Shown piece after piece: positions 56,128 to 64,000 of a DNA stretch of 64,000 bases. The DNA comes from an uncultured Propionibacterium sp. (GTDB lineage: Bacteria; Actinomycetota; Actinomycetes; Propionibacteriales; Propionibacteriaceae), in contig CALHWB010000046.1 in NCBI GenBank assembly GCA_938036835.1, positions 15,967-79,966 of the forward strand, written 5' to 3'. The notes under the pieces are model-generated. The model saw only the letters and a program-made list of their open reading frames with translations, was not told where the DNA came from and searched no databases. Each line of letters opens with the position of its first letter. The stretch's first letter is position 1. A program made the position numbers and the translations under genes.

Positions 56128-56982
56128 TCATCTGCCGTTGAAGACCGGGAATCTGCTGTGCTCGCCATAGTCCCGGACGTGCAACCCGCGGAGAACGGCC
56201 ATATCTGGCGCAGCGATCTCGAAATCGACTTCGGCGTTGGTCCGCATGTGGTCGGGGTCGGCGGTCTTAGGCAATGCCACAGTGCCCAACTGGATGACAT
56301 AGCGGATGCACAACTGGGCCACCGAGGTCGCATACTTGCCGGCGAGGGCCTGCAATTCGGCATTCTGCAGGATCACGCCGTGCCCGATCGGCGAATAGGC
56401 CTCGACCAGAATGCTGTGCCCGGCACAATATTCGATCAGTTCGTCCGGGGTGTTCCCGGCATGCACGAGCAGCTGATTGGCCTGCGGCGGAGTCGTGCAG
56501 GATGCCAGGATGTTCTCCAGGTCGGCCTGGAGGAAGTTTGACACCCCGATGGCGCGCAGTTTACCGGCCTGATGGGCTTCCTCAAGCGCCCGCCAGGCCT
56601 GCCGGTTGCCCTCGGCATAGTCGCCGCCCCGGAAGTCATCCCAGGGCTGGGGACTGTGGATCAGCATCAGATCGATGTAATCCAATCCCAGGGCAGCCAG
56701 TGAGCCGTCGATTGCGGCTACCGCGTCATCGTGGTTCTTCAGTTCCGCAGCCAGTTTGGTTGTCACGAACAAGTCGGTCCGGTCCACCCCACTGGTTCGT
56801 ACCCCCTCGCCGACGCCGCGCTCGTTGCCGTAGGCCTGGGCGGTATCGATATGCCGATAGCCCAGCGAAATCGCCTGCCGGACGGCTTCGGCGGCCTGTT
56901 CGTCGTGGATGAACCAGGTGCCCAACCCCAACTTCGGAATGGTTACGCCGTTCGACATGGTGTAGGTCTGGTCAAGAATCAT
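56128..56982 (-). CDS. aldo/keto reductase
   Basis: A 284-residue NADPH-dependent aldo/keto reductase with the full catalytic set: D in GYRHIDTAQAYGNE, Y in the same motif, K in LFVTTKL, and H in LMLIHSPQPW. LPKTADPDHMRTN near the C-terminus is the cofactor-binding motif. Length and start (MILDQTYTMSNGVTIPKLGLGT) are as expected. It forms the 5' member of a two-gene unit whose second member is decayed. Confidence 0.92.
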   Translation of the reverse strand: MILDQTYTMSNGVTIPKLGLGTWFIHDEQAAEAVRQAISLGYRHIDTAQAYGNERGVGEGVRTSGVDRTDLFVTTKLAAELKNHDDAVAAIDGSLAALGLDYIDLMLIHSPQPWDDFRGGDYAEGNRQAWRALEEAHQAGKLRAIGVSNFLQADLENILASCTTPPQANQLLVHAGNTPDELIEYCAGHSILVEAYSPIGHGVILQNAELQALAGKYATSVAQLCIRYVIQLGTVALPKTADPDHMRTNAEVDFEIAAPDMAVLRGLHVRDYGEHSRFPVFNGR

Positions 56983-57629
56983 TGCGATGTGCTCCCTTTT
57001 GCCGGATCGTATGGGTGCGACTGTCGGAGTGGCGATGGGTCACGCCCGAGCGGCTTGCCGGCCGGCATCGGTGAGGTGCGCTAACCCCCACATGCCCGAC
57101 GAACCGCTTGAGCGGGCCTTTCGATCGTCGCAGGCCCGGGCACATTCCAGTGTGGCACGTCCGGCAGCCTTCCCTGCGTGATATCCCATCTTGACCCCGC
57201 ACGACGACGCCCGGTCTACGGGCCGGCACCAGGTGCAATCGTGCTGCGGGTGCCGGCGGCGCAGCCTCGCATCCCCGACCAGAGACAGGCCTACCAGCGC
57301 GGTCTATAGCTGGCGGCGATATGTCCCGTACAGAAACGCAATCTGCCGGCCGGACGATAACCAGATCGCCGCCCAGCCCTTGCGCCGATATAATTCAACT
57401 TGCATCGATCTAATTTAATAGGTTGGTGTTTTAGGGTTGCCCGGCACGGACGCGCCCCCATTCGACCCCTTACACCGGTACAATTAGCTGGGCCGGTGTC
57501 TCAGGGCATGGGCAGTATTGCCTGGGGCAGGCAGCAAATCCGCAGCAGACGCTTCCAAGAAGGGGCAGGCAGTCACCCCGGCGGCTAACCCGGTTACGGA
57601 AGCCAAGACACCGAAGTCGAGGAGGGAAT
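56983..57629. other. 647-base gap with an AT-rich patch
   Basis: No gene is supported. Between 57385 and 57425 an AT-rich stretch (GATATAATTCAAC, then CTAATTTAATAGG) contrasts with the GC-rich surroundings and may hold the promoter of the lipoprotein gene; TATAAT lies at 57389-57394 without a matching -35. Confidence 0.45.
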
Positions 57630-59621
57630 ATGGGAACTCAGCGAGTGAGCCGCAGGCGGCGGCAGAATCTTCGGCGGCCTATCGCCTTGCTTCTGCTCGG
57701 TGGACTGGTGTCCTGCTCGCCCATCATTGGCGATGGCAACCAGGGCGGGGCACCGGCTTCCCACACCGGCAGCGCGCCGGCCAGCAACGGCCCGCGTAAT
57801 ACCCCAACCCCCGGCAATAGCTCCGGGCAGCCCACCAGCGCCACTAGCGATGCCAAGGGCCGGGCGCCGGCCAGCTTCACACCGGATACCCAGCCGGCTG
57901 GCGGCCAGGAGGCACCGGCGGGCAACGGTGACCCGGCCGGATCGGACGATTCGCCGCGCGCTGCCCAGCCGGTCGGTAGCCAGGAGGTACCAGCCGACAA
58001 CGGCAACCCGGCCGGATCGGGTGACGGCCCCGAGCCCCGCGCCCCCGAAAACCCCGTTCTCCCCACTACCGAAAATCCGGCAACCACACCCGGTGACCCC
58101 GCCGGCCCGGCGATACGACCCCGCCAGACCGGTCCGGCCCCCGGAACCAACCACGCCGGGAGCATCAGCGTCGAGGGAATCAACCGCGTCGGGCACACGT
58201 TTAGTGCCAAACTCACCGATCCCGACGGCGTCCCGGACGGCGCGGTCACCTACCAATGGCATGAGTTCTACGGTGCGCTGGTCGGAACCGGCGAGACGAT
58301 CTACTTGACCAAGGATCTGGTCGGCATGCAGGTACAGGTGACAGCCGAATACACCGACAACGCGGGCAACTGGGAGAGCATCACCAGCCGGTTCAGTGGG
58401 GCGATCGTAGACGATGCGGCCGGCGGCACGGGTCAGGGAATCACCAGTCCAGCCGAGGATGCGCCCCGGATCTCGCTCAGCGGTCCCACCAGCGTGCCCG
58501 AGGGCGAAACCGCCACCTACACCGTTACTCTGGACAGACCCATGAATACCGATGTCAGCGCCGATATCCGGATCGACTATGAGACCAGCGACCCCGGCGA
58601 TGCCGGCATCCGTTGGGACAGCCAGCGGGTTGTCGTTGAGGCCGGTCAAACCAGTGCCACATTCTATGTGGACACGACCGCGGATGGCATCGTTGAGGGC
58701 GACGAAACATACCGGGTGTCTATCAGCAATGCGGTTGTGGGCACGGTCAATGCGGCCGGCGTGAACCCGATCGAACCGGGGGCGGCCGCCCAATCGGTTT
58801 TCATGCTGTCGTACAAGCACCCGCTGGCGCAGGTTAACACCACCAACCTCTGCGACTACTGGAAGGCCATCCACGCCGCCGGCAGCGACAAGATCCCCTA
58901 CGTACTGATCATGGCGGACGCCTCGCCGAATGCGACCGTCGATCCGGGCTATGTGTTCGCGCTGAAAAAGAACGTCGAACTCGGCTTCAAGAACATCGTC
59001 TATGTCAGAACTAATCAGCAGACCCGCGACATCGCAGAGGTGAAAGCGAACGCCGAGCAGTTCATCAGGCTCTACGGGGAAGACCGGATCCAGGGCTTCT
59101 ATTTCGATGAGATCTCCTCCCGGAACAACGCGGCGACCGCATATCTCGCGGAATTGTACAACTATGTGAAGGAGAAATATCCAGACAAGCTCGTGGTCGC
59201 CAACCCGGGGACCCACATCACGGATGCGATCGCACCGTATGCGGACATTTTCATGACCAATGAGGGATCCGCCGACGAATACCTGAACCACTACCGGGCC
59301 CCGTTCTCTGCCTTCGAGAGCGATCCCGCGAACTCCCATCGCATCATGCACACCATCTATGAGGCGAAACCGGGCGACTACCAGCGCATAATCGATCTGT
59401 CGCGCAGCCGGAACGCTGGCTGGGTATTCATCACCACCGACACCACCGCAGGCGACGGGCGCCCCTACAACGATCTCGCGACGGGCTTCCCCGGCCTGGT
59501 CGATGCCATCAACGATCACGGCACCCCGGCCGACCCGTTCAGGAGCGGCACCTTACCGGTGCTGACCGGGGCAAACATCGGCGTGAGAAGCGTGCGCACC
59601 ACCATCACATCCGGCCGCTAA
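57630..59621 (+). CDS. surface lipoprotein with Calx-beta and spherulin-4-like glycosidase domains
   Basis: A 663-residue exported protein. After basic residues and a hydrophobic core (IALLLLGGLVSC) comes a lipobox cysteine near residue 29. Residues 30-165 are a Pro/Gly/Ser/Thr-rich wall-spanning linker. About 175-265 is an Ig-like module (ISVEGINRVGHTFSAKL, YQWHEF), and 280-370 is a Calx-beta domain (SVPEGETATYTVTLDRP, IVEGDETYRVSIS). From 390 to the end is a domain resembling spherulation-specific family 4, a TIM-barrel glycosidase-like fold (LCDYWKAIHAAGSDKIPYVLI, IQGFYFDEISS, PDKLVVANPGTHI), possibly acting on galactosaminogalactan-type sugars. The start follows GAGGAGGGAAT. Confidence 0.75.
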   Translation: MGTQRVSRRRRQNLRRPIALLLLGGLVSCSPIIGDGNQGGAPASHTGSAPASNGPRNTPTPGNSSGQPTSATSDAKGRAPASFTPDTQPAGGQEAPAGNGDPAGSDDSPRAAQPVGSQEVPADNGNPAGSGDGPEPRAPENPVLPTTENPATTPGDPAGPAIRPRQTGPAPGTNHAGSISVEGINRVGHTFSAKLTDPDGVPDGAVTYQWHEFYGALVGTGETIYLTKDLVGMQVQVTAEYTDNAGNWESITSRFSGAIVDDAAGGTGQGITSPAEDAPRISLSGPTSVPEGETATYTVTLDRPMNTDVSADIRIDYETSDPGDAGIRWDSQRVVVEAGQTSATFYVDTTADGIVEGDETYRVSISNAVVGTVNAAGVNPIEPGAAAQSVFMLSYKHPLAQVNTTNLCDYWKAIHAAGSDKIPYVLIMADASPNATVDPGYVFALKKNVELGFKNIVYVRTNQQTRDIAEVKANAEQFIRLYGEDRIQGFYFDEISSRNNAATAYLAELYNYVKEKYPDKLVVANPGTHITDAIAPYADIFMTNEGSADEYLNHYRAPFSAFESDPANSHRIMHTIYEAKPGDYQRIIDLSRSRNAGWVFITTDTTAGDGRPYNDLATGFPGLVDAINDHGTPADPFRSGTLPVLTGANIGVRSVRTTITSGR

Positions 59622-59631
59622 CCCCGGCTCA

Positions 59632-59683
59632 CGCCGGTACCCCGGGCGGGCCGCGGCAGGGCGAACCGTCCGGGGTACCGGCG
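59632..59683 (+). terminator. strong stem-loop after the lipoprotein gene
   Basis: CGCCGGTACCCCGG (59632-59645) and CCGGGGTACCGGCG (59670-59683) form a perfect 14-base stem with a 24-base loop, 11 bases after the stop codon. Confidence 0.6.
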
Positions 59684-59787
59684 CTGCGGCGATGGCGAAC
59701 CCCGAAGGCCATTTCGGTTGATCGCGGCCCGGTGCCGGGCCCGTCTGCCACCGGATACCCGACCCTTGGGCTGGCAAGATTGATCGA

Positions 59788-61233
59788 GTGCTGATCACCG
59801 TGACGATGACCGGACCCAACGCCGGTGCTCTGGGCTTCCTGCTGCACAAGCACCCGGATCGCGTCCAGCAGTTCACCTCCAGCGTGGGCCAAGCCACCGT
59901 GTGGTATCCCGAATCGTCGGACGAACGCAGCACCGCCGCACTGCTGCTGGAGGTTGACCCGATCGGTATGGTGCGCGGCAGGCCCGGACTGGGCCTGGCC
60001 GACTATGTCACCGACCGGCCCTACGCGGCGTCCTCGCTGCTCTCGGTGGCGATCGGGCGGGTCTTCGGGACGGCCTTGGCCGGACGGTGCGATCGGTATC
60101 CCGAACTGGCCGCTGCCGGTCACCCATTTGAGATCGGATTGCCGGCGGTGCCGGTGCGCGCGGCCCGAGGCGATCGGCTGCGGGGTGCCCGCCTGGCCAG
60201 TTGCCTATTCGAGCCCCTAGGGTGGCAGGTTGAATGCGCTGAGGCCGAACCCGGGCCAGACGACGCCTGGGGTCCAGCCCCCTACCTCGATCTGAAACTG
60301 ACCGGCACCTTGCGGCTGGCCGATGCGCTTTCGCATGTCTACGTCCTGCTCCCGGTGCTGGACGACGCCAAACACTACTGGGTTGGGCCAGACGAGGTAG
60401 ACAAGCTGATCCGTCGCGGCAGTGGCTGGCTGGCCGGCCACCCGAACCGTGACTTGATCACCCGGCGCTACCTCGGCCGGCACTCCTACGTACGCGACGC
60501 CCTCGCCCGGCTGGCCGCGCTCGACGACCGGCCGGCCGAATCCGAACGCGCCGAAACCGAACCACCCGAGACCGCGGCGGACCCCGGACCGTCAGGCGAC
60601 CGGGACGCCAGGCCAGCGGCCAAGCCGCGGCTGCGCGACCAGCGGCGGGCCACGGTGCTCGGGGTACTGCACGAGATCGGAGCCCACCGGGTCATCGATC
60701 TCGGCTGCGGCGAGGGTTTCTACCTCACGGCATTGCTCGCCGACCCGCAGTTCACCGAGGTGGTCGGAGTGGATGTGGCCCCCCGCGAACTGGATCGGGC
60801 CGGTAAGAATCTGGGGTTGGCCCGGATGCCCGAACGGCAGCGGGGCAAGCTGACGCTGCGGCAATCGTCGGTCCTCTACCGCGACGAGACCCTGGCCGGC
60901 TACGACGCGCTGCTGCTGGTCGAGGTGATAGAGCACATCGAACCGGACAGGCTCGAATCGGTGGCGGCCAACATATTCGCCGGTGCCCGGCCCCAACATG
61001 TGGTGTTGACCACCCCGAACCGGGAATACAACGTGCGCTACGGCGACCTCGGCGCGGGATTGCGCCACCGCGATCACCGATTCGAATGGACGCGGGCCGA
61101 GTTCGTGAACTGGGCAGGCGCGGTGGCCGCCGAATACGGCTACCGGGTCGAACACCGGCCTGTCGGCGAGGTGGATACCGAATTCGGCGCGCCCACCCAG
61201 TTGGCGCTGTTCAGCTTGAAGGAGACCCGGTGA
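59788..61233 (+). CDS. hen1: Hen1, 3'-terminal RNA ribose 2'-O-methyltransferase
   Basis: A 481-residue bacterial Hen1. The N-terminal half (MLITVTMTGPNAGALGFLLHKHPDRVQQF, key LGFLLHKHP) is the Pnkp-binding domain; the C-terminal half is the methyltransferase with RVIDLGCGEGFYLTALL and the metal-binding LLVEVIEHIEPDRL. It marks the 3' end of cleaved RNA with 2'-O-methyl before Pnkp seals it, making repaired RNA resistant to recutting. GTG 59788 is the start. The next gene, pnkp, overlaps by 4 bases. Confidence 0.95.
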   Translation: MLITVTMTGPNAGALGFLLHKHPDRVQQFTSSVGQATVWYPESSDERSTAALLLEVDPIGMVRGRPGLGLADYVTDRPYAASSLLSVAIGRVFGTALAGRCDRYPELAAAGHPFEIGLPAVPVRAARGDRLRGARLASCLFEPLGWQVECAEAEPGPDDAWGPAPYLDLKLTGTLRLADALSHVYVLLPVLDDAKHYWVGPDEVDKLIRRGSGWLAGHPNRDLITRRYLGRHSYVRDALARLAALDDRPAESERAETEPPETAADPGPSGDRDARPAAKPRLRDQRRATVLGVLHEIGAHRVIDLGCGEGFYLTALLADPQFTEVVGVDVAPRELDRAGKNLGLARMPERQRGKLTLRQSSVLYRDETLAGYDALLLVEVIEHIEPDRLESVAANIFAGARPQHVVLTTPNREYNVRYGDLGAGLRHRDHRFEWTRAEFVNWAGAVAAEYGYRVEHRPVGEVDTEFGAPTQLALFSLKETR

Positions 61234-63728
61234 ACGAATTGCACATTCCAGAGGTCTGCCTGGTGGCGCTGATCGGCGTCAGCGGATCGGGCAAGTCCAC
61301 ATTCGCCAGCCGTGCGTTCGGGCCGTTCGAAACGATCGGTGCGGATTTTTGTCGCGGGCTGGTCAGTGGCGCCGAGAATGACCAGTCGGCCTCGGCGGAT
61401 GCCTTCGATGTGCTGTACTACATCGCCGCCAAGCGATTGGCGCGGGGGCTATTGACCGTGGTGGACGCCACCAATCTCGCACCGGAAGACCGCAAGCAGC
61501 TGATCGCCCTGGCCCGTGAACACGATGTGCTGCCCGTAGCTATCGTGCTGGACGTGCCGACCGAGGTCGCCCTGGCCCGCAATCGCTCGCGACCGGATCG
61601 CGAACTCAGCGATCGTACGATCAACCGCCAGGCCAGCCAGTTGCGTCGTGCGCTACGCCAGCTGGAACGAGAAGGGTTCCGCCGGGTGCATGTGCTGGAT
61701 GGAGTTGACCAGGTAGCCGCGGCGCTAATCGTCCGGGACCGGCTGCTGACCGACTACCGCGACCGCACCGGGCCGTTCGACATCATCGGCGATGTGCACG
61801 GCTGCCTGGCTGAGCTTGTCGAGTTGCTGGGGTCGCTCGGCTACCGGGTTGAGCGGGACGCGACCGGGCGGCCTTTCGACGCTGCCCATCCCGAGGGCCG
61901 CACGGCCGTATTCGTCGGCGACCTCGTCGATCGTGGGCCGGATTCGGTGGGTGTGTTGCGGCTGGCTATGGGCATGGCCACCGCCGGTCATGCCCTGGCG
62001 GTGCCCGGTAACCATGAGGCCAAGCTGGTCAGGGCCCTCGACGGCCGCCGGGTGCAGGTCACTCATGGGTTGGAGACCACCCTGGCCGAGTTGGGTGCCG
62101 AACCGCCGGAGTTCACCGCCCGGGTGCACGACTGGTGCCGGTCGCTGGTCTCGCATCTGATGTTGGACGGCGGCCGGCTGGTGGTGGCCCATGCCGGGTT
62201 GAAGCAGGCCTATCACGGCCGGGCGTCCGGCCGGGTGCGGGCGTTCGCGCTGTACGGCGACACCACCGGGGAGACCGACGAGTACGGCCTGCCGGTGCGC
62301 TACCCGTGGGCCGAGGAATACCGCGGCCGGGCGCTGGTCGTCTATGGGCATACCCCGACCACCCGGCTGGACTGGGTGAACAACACGTTGTGCCTGGATA
62401 CCGGCTGTGTCTTTGGCGGGAGGCTTTCCGCGCTGCGCTACCCCGAACGTGAAACCGTGCAGGTGACCGCCCGCGAGGTCTACTACGAACCGGCCCGCCC
62501 GCTTGGACCGACCGATGCCACCCGCGGCGGCGAGTTGCGGCTGGGGGATGTGCTGGGCCATCGCTCGATCGAGTCCCGGTATCTGGGCCGGGTCAGGGTG
62601 GGTGCGGAGCACGCCGCCGGTGCGCTTGAGGTGATGAGCCGCTATGCCCTGCACCCGAGCCTGCTGCCCTATCTGCCCCCGACGATGTCTCCGGTGGCCA
62701 CCTCCGGGTCGGCCGGTTTTCTGGAGCATCCAGCCGAGGCATTCAGCCAGTACGCCCATTGGGGTATCGGGCAGGTGATCTGCGAAGAGAAGCACATGGG
62801 TTCGCGCGCGGTGATCTACCTGCGGCCCGGGGATGGCGCGGTCTACACCCGCACTGGGCGGGCGTTCTTCACCCCCAAGCTCAGCGCCCGGTTGCTGGGA
62901 CGCGTCCGCGCCGCGGTGGACACGGCCGGGCTATGGGCGGAGCTGGGCACCGACTGGTTGCTGCTGGACGCCGAGTTGCTGCCCTGGTCGGTGAAGGCGG
63001 CCGAATTGCTGCGCGAGCAGTACGCCCCGGTCGGGGTGGCTGGCCGGCTGGCGACATCGGCGGCGATCGCCGCGCTACAGGCCGGGGCAGAGCGTGGCCT
63101 TGAGGTGGCCGAGCTGCTGGCCCGGACCAGACTGCGGCAGGCGAACGTCGCGGCCTACGAACGGGCTTGGCAGCGTTACGCCTGGCCGACCAATGGGCTC
63201 GCGGGGGTTCGGGTGGCGCCCTTCCAGGTGCTCGCTGGGGCCGCCGGCGGCTACGCAGAACGCGATCACCTGTGGCATCTGGGGGTCGCCGACCGGCTGG
63301 TGGCCGCCGACCCTGGGCTGTTCCGCGGCACCCGTCGGCTGGTGGTCGATACCGCCGATGCGGGCAGTTGCGCGTCCGGGATCGACTGGTGGGTCAGGCT
63401 CACCGCGGCAGGCGGTGAAGGCATGGTTGTCAAGCCGTTGGCTAACCTGAGCCGGACACCCAGCGGCACTCTCGTGCAGCCCGGGCTGAAGGTACGCGGG
63501 CCGGAATACCTGCGGATCATCTACGGCCCGGACTACCTGCTGCCGGAGAATCTGGGCCGGCTGCAGGATCGCAATCTGGGTCGCAAGCGCTCGCTGGCCC
63601 TGCGCGAATATGCCCTGGGGCTGGAGTCGGTGGCCCGGCTGGTCGATGGGGAACCGCTGTGGCGGATCCATGAGGCGGTATTCGCGGTGTTGGCGCTGGA
63701 ATCGGAGCCGGTGGATCCCCGGCTTTGA
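61230..63728 (+). CDS. pnkp: Pnkp, polynucleotide kinase-phosphatase-ligase
   Basis: An 832-residue RNA end-healing and sealing enzyme. The kinase has P-loop GVSGSGKST at 16-24; the metallophosphoesterase has FDIIGDVHGCLAEL (about 182), FVGDLVDRGPDS and VPGNHEAKL; the ligase has the nucleotide-binding lysine K521 in EEKHMGSRAVIYL and GEGMVVKPL further on. All three activities look intact. GTG 61230 overlaps the hen1 stop. The pair repairs RNAs cut by ribotoxins or by defence nucleases. Confidence 0.95.
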   Translation: MNELHIPEVCLVALIGVSGSGKSTFASRAFGPFETIGADFCRGLVSGAENDQSASADAFDVLYYIAAKRLARGLLTVVDATNLAPEDRKQLIALAREHDVLPVAIVLDVPTEVALARNRSRPDRELSDRTINRQASQLRRALRQLEREGFRRVHVLDGVDQVAAALIVRDRLLTDYRDRTGPFDIIGDVHGCLAELVELLGSLGYRVERDATGRPFDAAHPEGRTAVFVGDLVDRGPDSVGVLRLAMGMATAGHALAVPGNHEAKLVRALDGRRVQVTHGLETTLAELGAEPPEFTARVHDWCRSLVSHLMLDGGRLVVAHAGLKQAYHGRASGRVRAFALYGDTTGETDEYGLPVRYPWAEEYRGRALVVYGHTPTTRLDWVNNTLCLDTGCVFGGRLSALRYPERETVQVTAREVYYEPARPLGPTDATRGGELRLGDVLGHRSIESRYLGRVRVGAEHAAGALEVMSRYALHPSLLPYLPPTMSPVATSGSAGFLEHPAEAFSQYAHWGIGQVICEEKHMGSRAVIYLRPGDGAVYTRTGRAFFTPKLSARLLGRVRAAVDTAGLWAELGTDWLLLDAELLPWSVKAAELLREQYAPVGVAGRLATSAAIAALQAGAERGLEVAELLARTRLRQANVAAYERAWQRYAWPTNGLAGVRVAPFQVLAGAAGGYAERDHLWHLGVADRLVAADPGLFRGTRRLVVDTADAGSCASGIDWWVRLTAAGGEGMVVKPLANLSRTPSGTLVQPGLKVRGPEYLRIIYGPDYLLPENLGRLQDRNLGRKRSLALREYALGLESVARLVDGEPLWRIHEAVFAVLALESEPVDPRL

Positions 63729-63747
63729 CCCGGTAGCGGCCCCATCG

Positions 63748-64000
63748 ATGCACCGTCACGACTCCCAGGCAGCCCAACCCAATAGCCGAGACCTCCGGTT
63801 GCCGACCGGACGGATCGACGCCGCCTACCGCACCAAGTACGCCGGTAGCAGCTACCCGGCGTCGATGCTCGCCGCCGGTCCCCAGGCGGCCACCGTGGAG
63901 ATCACCCCGCACACCGGCCGGGCTGGGCCGGTGGAGTACGGACTAGGCCGGCCCGGTCGGTGTTTGGTGGCCTATCCGGTGACTACGGCGTGGAAGTTGC
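63748..64000 (+). CDS. partial protein with DUF2255-like segment (runs off the right edge)
   Basis: The 84 visible codons from ATG 63748 include RIDAAYRTKYAGSSYPASMLA and ATVEITPH, which look like the C-terminal part of DUF2255 proteins, here placed near an N-terminus. The gene may be a truncated or fused form, or the reading may start upstream of a decayed gene. No ribosome site is clear. Function unknown. Confidence 0.4.
   Translation, partial: MHRHDSQAAQPNSRDLRLPTGRIDAAYRTKYAGSSYPASMLAAGPQAATVEITPHTGRAGPVEYGLGRPGRCLVAYPVTTAWKL

Noticed and set aside
57594..59519. A 641-codon minus-strand frame opposite the lipoprotein gene
   Set aside because: The plus strand has a signal peptide, recognisable domains and a ribosome site; the opposite frame is a high-GC shadow.

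Overview
The window is high-GC, gene-dense DNA from an actinobacterium. A Propionibacteriales-type host with an anaerobic or facultative lifestyle is my inference from base composition, the NrfHA nitrite reductase with Ccs/ResB-type haem maturation, the actinobacterial reading-frame style and the GC-rich type I-G CRISPR system. No rRNA or intact tRNA is present to fix the taxon.

Layout. (1) 1-4443, minus strand: nrfH-nrfA-TPR protein-ccdA-resB, a cytochrome c nitrite reductase with its maturation genes; resB runs off the left edge. (2) 4691-7607: an M3 metallopeptidase and an RbsD/FucU mutarotase. (3) 7803-21611: a defence block. A TIR-SAVED effector (plus strand) faces a six-gene type III-D CRISPR operon (minus strand: Cas7-insertion, Cas10 with intact GGDD, Cas7, Csx10, double Cas7, Csx19) headed by a small conserved protein with a recognisable promoter. 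Next comes a membrane protein with Rossmann and ryanodine-receptor (RyR) domains, then a small twin-PGD protein. (4) 21942-31349, plus strand: a complete type I-G operon (csb1, csb2, cas3, compact cas8-like gene, second csb2/cas6-like RAMP, cas4-cas1 fusion, cas2). (5) 31519-42772: one CRISPR array with 154 repeats by hand count and 153 spacers, leader on the cas2 side. (6) 43136-45043: TetR regulator, a junction of two truncated genes, a tRNA 3'-end remnant and a methyltransferase. (7) 45211-50840, minus strand: a CUT2 (ribose-type) sugar ABC transporter operon led by an SMP-30 lactonase. (8) 51135-57000: a hypothetical protein, a DUF2130 protein, a quinone oxidoreductase, and an intact plus a decayed aldo/keto reductase. 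(9) 57630-64000: a surface lipoprotein with a spherulin-4-like glycosidase domain, then the Hen1-Pnkp RNA repair pair.

How the parts fit. Cas10 keeps its cyclase motif but shows no HD nuclease, so III-D immunity here probably depends on cyclic oligonucleotide signalling. SAVED domains bind such signals, and a TIR-SAVED gene with no CBASS cyclase beside it is the obvious receiver. The RyR membrane protein next door is a second candidate effector. The III-D module has no Cas6, adaptation genes or array and must share the I-G array. Its DNA is visibly less GC-rich than the I-G operon, so the two modules probably have different histories. This convergent III-D / TIR-SAVED / RyR assembly is the best candidate for an undescribed system in the window.
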